Assembly: GCA_946479125.1 (NCBI GenBank)
Contig: CAMLET010000071.1
Location: 1-10,339 of the forward strand
Source: an uncultured Flavobacteriales bacterium
GTDB lineage: Bacteria; Bacteroidota; Bacteroidia; Flavobacteriales; Crocinitomicaceae
Reading direction: 5' to 3'
DNA: 10,339 nucleotides
Positions within the stretch are counted from its first letter, which is position 1, and each line of letters begins with the position of its first letter. Positions 7,701 through 10,339 of the stretch are shown here, in pieces. Position numbers and translations under genes: made by a program. The notes beneath the pieces were generated by a model, which was given only the letters and a program-made list of their open reading frames with translations, did not search any database and was not told where the DNA came from.

Positions 7701-7819
7701 GTTCCAGTATTCAATAAGGCATCGAAATTTTGAGAGTACGAACCAGCACCGTTTATCGCATACTGTCCGTAACCCACAAACCCTAAGAACAAAATAGGTA
7801 TTAGTAAAAGTCTTTTCAT
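4757..7819 (-). CDS. Large secreted multi-repeat protein with MopE-like metal-binding repeats and a type IX secretion C-terminal sorting domain
   Basis: The product has 1020 residues. Residues 1-19 are a signal peptide (MKRLLLIPIL..., ending GYGQ). Residues 20-233 look like an all-beta sandwich seen in Bacteroidota surface proteins (SQNFDALLNTGT near the start, LSVDDFSASW at the end). Two 51-residue repeats follow (238-288, 289-339), with SYTVPSGDETYT, DTIPN and CDSVMTITV. Eight MopE-like units come in two blocks, 341-446 and 621-934, each with an acidic DADGDTYG-type loop and a YV..(N/D)DC(N/D)D segment. These should bind calcium or another metal. A separate beta-rich domain sits between the blocks (447-620). 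Residues 943-1020 are a type A T9SS sorting domain (SPNPGNDFVRV, PGIYIITL, VRWIKQ). The protein should cross the outer membrane and be released or attached at the surface. I see no catalytic motif; an adhesive or structural role is inference. Confidence 0.9.
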   Translation of the reverse strand: MKRLLLIPILFLGFVGYGQYAINGAGSYSQNFDALLNTGTTNPWVDNSTIPNWYSQRTGTGTTYRADNGAGNTGALYSFGTTAASDRSIGSLGSSNAAAGHFAHGVAFQNTGAASVANFMISYTMEQWRVASASANTLTFWYKVSSSAITTLTPNSATGWTAVTALDATSPILNGTASALDGNLVANKVVLTNVAIPGLTLAPGQFLMLRWDDPDHALSDQGLSVDDFSASWTTSCNTTSAFSVSECASYTVPSGDETYTTSGVYHDTIPNAALCDSVMTITVNITGGTTSAFSVSNCVSYTVPSGDETYTVDGVYMDTIPNHLGCDSVMTITVDIVAGITYYQDFDTDGLGNASVTTVACTQPGGYVTNSNDCNDNNASIGAASTWYADADGDTYGNPTVTATNCMQPVGYVANNTDCNDANANIHPGGTEIAGDGIDQDCNGADLVPSALAQYQFVGHVCATPVLSVTAQPANATFSDYSANGTITCASGTGYINYSAWNQTNAIDLTQYYSFTVTPASCYNMNLTSLHFLHRISGSGGTPTAHVRSSLDNFAADIATLPILQTATDINEVVTLPASPFGSVNVAVEFRIYISEMAAAGATYRNDNVSLFGLLNALPTTTYYADADGDTYGDPSVSTTNCIAPVGYVADNTDCNDNNANEYPGATWVIDADNDGFGGAATQTSCMQPVGYISFPAPSDCDDNNNAVHGQSTYYADADNDGFGDAYSSITACSAPGGYVSNDDDCDDSDNSVGVPNVTYYADVDGDMYGDPNSPILGCSIQVGLSPNNLDCDDNDASINPDAAEICDGLDNNCDGNTDEGFIMLTYYEDADNDALGNPDESVTDCTQPVGYVTNDNDCDDTNPNPNAGMTTYYEDLDGDTFGNPAVSLTDCSMPNGYVVNNTDCDDTDEDINPNATDVTGDGIDQNCDGVDGNLSVNEAIYFEITASPNPGNDFVRVDISENFGLRNAVLVSADGRVINTPFTVVEGGIEIQTKAIVPGIYIITLNNGSTTKTVRWIKQ
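5018..5959 (-). repeat. Six tandem MopE-like coding repeats (second block)
   Basis: These encode residues 621-934 of the T9SS protein, in units of about 46 residues starting near 621, 667, 713, 759, 826 and 872. Each has a Y(A/E)D.D.D.(Y/F)G loop, a cysteine before a PVGYV-like segment, and a second cysteine in D(C)DD. Units 6 and 8 carry an added GDGIDQNCDG or CDGLDNNCDG tail; the others do not. Confidence 0.85.
6482..6799 (-). repeat. Two tandem MopE-like coding repeats (first block)
   Basis: These encode residues 341-446 of the T9SS protein. Unit 1 (341-385) is short; unit 2 (386-446) has the long tail GDGIDQDCNG. The block follows the two 51-residue repeats directly and is separated from the second block by a 174-residue domain without repeats. 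Confidence 0.85.
6803..7108 (-). repeat. Two tandem 153-bp coding repeats (51 residues each)
   Basis: The units lie at 6956-7108 and 6803-6955. They share TTSAFSVS, SYTVPSGDETYT, a DTIPN segment and CDSVMTITV, and each holds two cysteines that may form a disulfide. Such units occur in large Bacteroidota surface adhesins. Confidence 0.85.
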
Positions 7820-7835
7820 TATTTTGATTTTTTGC

Positions 7836-7843
7836 CAAAGGTA
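7836..7843 (-). promoter_or_regulatory. Candidate -7 promoter element for the T9SS cargo gene
   Basis: On the minus strand this reads TACCTTTG, an exact TAnnTTTG match, ending 16 bp before the ATG at 7819. The mRNA leader would be only about 10 nt. The -33 element is poor (TTTC about 22 bp upstream). Confidence 0.4.
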
Positions 7844-7952
7844 TGAAAAGGACTTTGTAGAATCCGAAACTGATTATGTTAAAAATGAGGAGATTACAAT
7901 AGATTCAAAATCCTCAACAACCTGAAAATGTAGGGTTTATAAATTGCTAAAT

Positions 7953-7981
7953 CGATTTAATTCAACGGGATTATTAAATCG
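7953..7981. repeat. AT-rich hairpin directly after the riboflavin synthase stop codon
   Basis: CGATTTAAT (7953-7961) and ATTAAATCG (7973-7981) form a perfect 9-bp inverted repeat with an 11-nt loop. On the minus strand it begins at the base after the ribE TAA (7982-7984). No T-run follows, so it is not a classical terminator. It could protect the mRNA 3' end. Confidence 0.4.
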
Positions 7982-8566
7982 TTAAGATTGTTTTTCCATT
8001 AAACGAGCAACGTACTTTCCAATGATATCGAACTCCAGATTGATCTTTGTTCCGGGTTGAAAAGCATGGAAATTTGTGTGTTCATGTGTGTATGGAATAA
8101 TACAAACAGAGAAGCTGTCCAACTCAGAATCCACAACGGTTAAACTCACTCCATTCACGGTAATTGAACCTTTTTGTACTGTTGGTTGATTGTGATTGTA
8201 CTTAAAAGTGTATTTCCAGCTTCCGTTCAAGTCTTCCACTTTAATGCATTCACCGGTAGTATCCACATGACCTTGTACAATATGTCCGTCTAAACGTGCA
8301 CCCATTTGCATGCAACGCTCCAGATTCACTTTATTTCCAACTTGCCAATCACCAATATTGGTTTTGTCTATACTCTCCTTAATAGCTGTCACAACATACT
8401 CATCGCTTGAAATAGCTACAACGGTTAAACAACAGCCGTTATGAGCAACGCTTTGGTCAATTTTTAATTCGTTTGTAATCGATGATTTAATAGTAAAATG
8501 AAGGTTCGTAGCCTCGCGTTCGATCTTTACTATTTCACCAAGTGTTTCTATAATTCCTGTAAACAT
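7982..8566 (-). CDS. ribE: Riboflavin synthase, alpha subunit
   Basis: The 194-residue product matches the usual length of riboflavin synthase. This enzyme converts two molecules of 6,7-dimethyl-8-ribityllumazine into riboflavin and 5-amino-6-ribitylaminouracil in the cytoplasm. It begins MFTGIIETLGEI, the family's hallmark N-terminus. The first lumazine-binding half has NGCCLTVV; the linker has MGARLDGHIVQGHVD; the second half repeats the fold with VNGVSLTVVD. The C-terminal helix ends KYVARLMEKQS. The frame opens 25 codons earlier (ATG at 8641), but those residues come from repeat-like AT-rich DNA and lack family similarity, so I start at 8566. I see no FMN riboswitch and no other rib gene nearby, so it is either a lone rib gene read through from the polysaccharide operon or has a weak promoter in the 92-bp gap. 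Confidence 0.95.
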   Translation of the reverse strand: MFTGIIETLGEIVKIEREATNLHFTIKSSITNELKIDQSVAHNGCCLTVVAISSDEYVVTAIKESIDKTNIGDWQVGNKVNLERCMQMGARLDGHIVQGHVDTTGECIKVEDLNGSWKYTFKYNHNQPTVQKGSITVNGVSLTVVDSELDSFSVCIIPYTHEHTNFHAFQPGTKINLEFDIIGKYVARLMEKQS

Positions 8567-8591
8567 TTTATTTAATTCTAAATTCAAAATG

Positions 8592-8667
8592 GAGAATTGA
8601 AAAGGAGTTGAAATTGAAGTTATGAAAACAAAATTCATCACTTCTACATTTTACATTCTCAATTCTC
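8592..8667. repeat. Inverted and tandem short repeats between the ligase-like gene and ribE
   Basis: GAGAATTGA (8592-8600) and TCAATTCTC (8659-8667) are a perfect 9-bp inverted pair, 58 bp apart. The right copy is part of a tandem TTGAGAA TTGAGAA on the minus strand and contains the stop codon of the upstream gene. Similar 'GAATTGAGAATTGAGAA' strings are familiar intergenic filler in Bacteroidota. I see no gene in the gap. Confidence 0.5.
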
Positions 8668-10104
8668 AATTAATGATGTGTTGTTCGTCTTTAGTTTGTG
8701 ACGAAGTGCTATGAAAACTGCACTCATGATCCAAACCGGAACTGCCGCTTTATCCGTATCGAGATAGTTATTCAAAAAGCCATGAATGAAATAAGTAACC
8801 AGCGCAACTATCATTCCCATGATGATTGTTCTCACTTCTTTATCGTTCGGCGGCCATTTTTGATACAAATCAATTCCGAGATAAAAGATAATTCCAACGA
8901 TTGCAAAGATAATAAGCATTCCGGGAAGTCCGGTTTCTGAAAGTGGCCCTAAATACTCACTATGTGCATTTCCCATTACTCCGAAATTGGTGGAGATGAT
9001 TGTCAAATTCTCTGGTCGCTGAAAACGTGCATATTCAAAGGCATAAGTTCCCGGACCAAAACCAACCAAGGGACGTTCCTGAAACATTTCAATAGCACAC
9101 GACCATCTGTTAATACGCTCTAAGTTACTCGCATCTGTTGTTACGTTTGCCGCACTTTGAAATCGTTCTCCAATATTCTCGGTAGTATGTTCAAACTTAT
9201 TTCGCTCTAAATCCTGCTGTATCGAATCCCAGGAAAACCAAACGAAAAGCAAGGCAACAACAGCGGTTCCGGCAACAAGAGAGAATTTTACTTTGAATCG
9301 AATGAGGAAATAAACACCTAAGCCGAGAACCAAACTTAATTGAGCTGCTCTTGTATACGAAAAGTAAAGTCCTATAAATGCTACTACAACATATCCGTAA
9401 AGGACGAACTGAATGAATGGTGAATGTTTCTTCGCTAAAAGCATAGAGAAGATCAAGGGAATCACCAAAGCAACCAAAGCTCCGTAAATGGTATGATCTT
9501 TAAAGAATGGCCACATCACCCAGTGACTTTCCTTTTCACCAAAACCATAGCCAGCGTGAACTATGATGGTAAAAGTGATGCTAATGATCATACTGGTACA
9601 AAACAGCCAAAGGAAACTCCAGATTGCTTTTTTGCTTGTCATCACTCCAGATCCGTAAAACAGGAGCGGAATAATGAACCAGCAACGAACCAGCAAAAAT
9701 TTAAATGACGCCATTGGATTGCTGCTGGTAATGCTGGTGATCAGCAACCAGGAAAAGTAAACCAATATTGCCCAGTAAAGCGGCGATGTCCTAAGGTAAT
9801 CCGGAAAAACTTTAGTTCTCAAGCTTTGTAAGCCCAAAATTACGAGGGTTCCGAACAACAGCGGTTCGGTAGGTATGTACAAACCAAAACTATCGGTGTA
9901 TTCTTCAATGTTTACTGAAAGTGGTGTACACGCAATGATAATGAATAAAGTAAATTCAGTGTAAAAAATGGCACAATAAACCATCAGCAATGCGAAAGGA
10001 ATGGCATAGCCCAAATAGCTATCATTCCAAACGAAATAGCCTAGTAAACTCATAAATGCACAAGCACCTACGAGCAGTGTACCGTTTTCACGAAGAAATG
10101 TCAC
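8659..10104 (-). CDS. O-antigen ligase / polymerase family membrane protein (Wzy_C domain)
   Basis: This 481-residue polytopic membrane protein has about a dozen hydrophobic segments. The family signature is in the second half: SYTRAAQ at about 249-255 within a membrane-edge segment, then a long periplasmic loop (about 290-385). That loop carries INRWSCAIEMF, PLVGFGPGTYAFEYARF and NAHSEYLGPLSETG, with a conserved histidine at 381. Members either join finished polysaccharide to lipid A core (WaaL) or polymerise repeat units (Wzy); sequence alone does not decide which, so I give no symbol. The start is a GTG at 10104, 11 bp after the Wzz-like gene's stop and preceded by AAAAAGG, so the two are probably cotranscribed. 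The next in-frame Met (residue 18) would cut into the first membrane segment. The stop lies inside a short tandem repeat, so the last residues (SLIEN) may be of recent origin. Confidence 0.87.
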   Translation of the reverse strand: MTFLRENGTLLVGACAFMSLLGYFVWNDSYLGYAIPFALLMVYCAIFYTEFTLFIIIACTPLSVNIEEYTDSFGLYIPTEPLLFGTLVILGLQSLRTKVFPDYLRTSPLYWAILVYFSWLLITSITSSNPMASFKFLLVRCWFIIPLLFYGSGVMTSKKAIWSFLWLFCTSMIISITFTIIVHAGYGFGEKESHWVMWPFFKDHTIYGALVALVIPLIFSMLLAKKHSPFIQFVLYGYVVVAFIGLYFSYTRAAQLSLVLGLGVYFLIRFKVKFSLVAGTAVVALLFVWFSWDSIQQDLERNKFEHTTENIGERFQSAANVTTDASNLERINRWSCAIEMFQERPLVGFGPGTYAFEYARFQRPENLTIISTNFGVMGNAHSEYLGPLSETGLPGMLIIFAIVGIIFYLGIDLYQKWPPNDKEVRTIIMGMIVALVTYFIHGFLNNYLDTDKAAVPVWIMSAVFIALRHKLKTNNTSLIEN

Positions 10105-10115
10105 CTTTTTACTTT

Positions 10116-10339
10116 TTAAGCAAGCTTTCTAAGTTCACGAATTTTATCGCGAAGCAACAAGGCAAATACCATGAATAAGAATGTTCCCATGGTTGCTAAA
10201 AGCATAATGATCAAGCGTTTTGGCTTGTCTTTTTTGTCTGCAACAACGGCGCGTTCTACAACAAATTTGTGGTTGAACTGGGTATTTGCATCGGATTCAG
10301 CTTGTTCATACGACTGAGCAAAGTCAGATAACTTCATGA
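10116..10339 (-). CDS. C-terminal end of a Wzz/GNVR-type polysaccharide chain-length regulator, cut by window edge
   Basis: Only the last 73 residues plus a partial codon are visible. The pattern is typical of the C-terminus of a Wzz-family polysaccharide co-polymerase. A periplasmic helix (FAQSYEQAESDAN) leads to the strand FVVERAVVADKKDKPKR, with basic residues at the membrane border. A transmembrane segment follows (LIIMLLATMGTFLFMVFALLL), and then a short cytoplasmic tail (RDKIRELRKLA). These proteins sit in the inner membrane and set the length of surface polysaccharide chains. An ATG at 10337 exists, but a protein starting there would lack the first membrane helix and the periplasmic domain, so it is almost certainly an internal Met. 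The ligase/polymerase gene follows after 11 bp, which supports a shared polysaccharide role. Confidence 0.75.
   Translation of the reverse strand, partial: MKLSDFAQSYEQAESDANTQFNHKFVVERAVVADKKDKPKRLIIMLLATMGTFLFMVFALLLRDKIRELRKLA

Noticed and set aside
7886..7913. GAGGA/TCCTC inverted repeat between ribE and the T9SS gene as a terminator
   Set aside because: Five base pairs with a long loop and no T-run are expected by chance.
8567..8641. Longer ribE start at the ATG at 8641
   Set aside because: The family hallmark MFTGIIE begins at 8566; the extension is encoded by AT-rich repeat DNA.

Overview
The window reads as chromosomal DNA of a member of the Bacteroidota, most likely order Flavobacteriales (perhaps near Fluviicola/Crocinitomicaceae; the genus is inference). 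Four things point there: alternative complex III (Act) genes of the Bacteroidota type, a large secreted protein with a type IX secretion (T9SS) C-terminal sorting domain, promoter-like TAnnTTTG octamers, and AT-rich leaders without strong Shine-Dalgarno sites.

Layout. Positions 1-3915 (minus strand) hold the first two genes of an alternative complex III operon: actA, a multiheme membrane-anchored cytochrome c, then actB, the Tat-type iron-sulfur/molybdopterin-like subunit, which runs off the left edge. A 371-bp divergent intergenic region (3916-4286) carries a candidate promoter in each direction and a 60-bp imperfect palindrome. On the plus strand, 4287-4679 encodes a small exported SPOR-domain protein. 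It converges on a 1020-residue T9SS cargo protein (4757-7819, minus) built from adhesin-like and MopE-like calcium-binding-type repeats; a strong bidirectional terminator lies between the two. Further right, all on the minus strand, are riboflavin synthase (7982-8566), an O-antigen ligase/polymerase family membrane protein (8659-10104), and the C-terminal end of a Wzz-type chain-length regulator cut by the right edge (10116-10339).

Functionally there are three unrelated blocks. The Act proteins belong to a quinol:electron-acceptor oxidoreductase that replaces the bc1 complex. The Wzz-like and ligase/polymerase genes, 11 bp apart, form the end of a surface polysaccharide operon, with ribE about 90 bp downstream. 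The T9SS protein is probably surface-exposed or secreted.

I found no RNA gene, CRISPR array, transposase, phage gene or defence system, and nothing that looks like a wholly new system. The items most worth a second look are the palindrome overlapping a candidate promoter, the six-haem ActA, and the modular 2+6 repeat arrangement of the T9SS protein.
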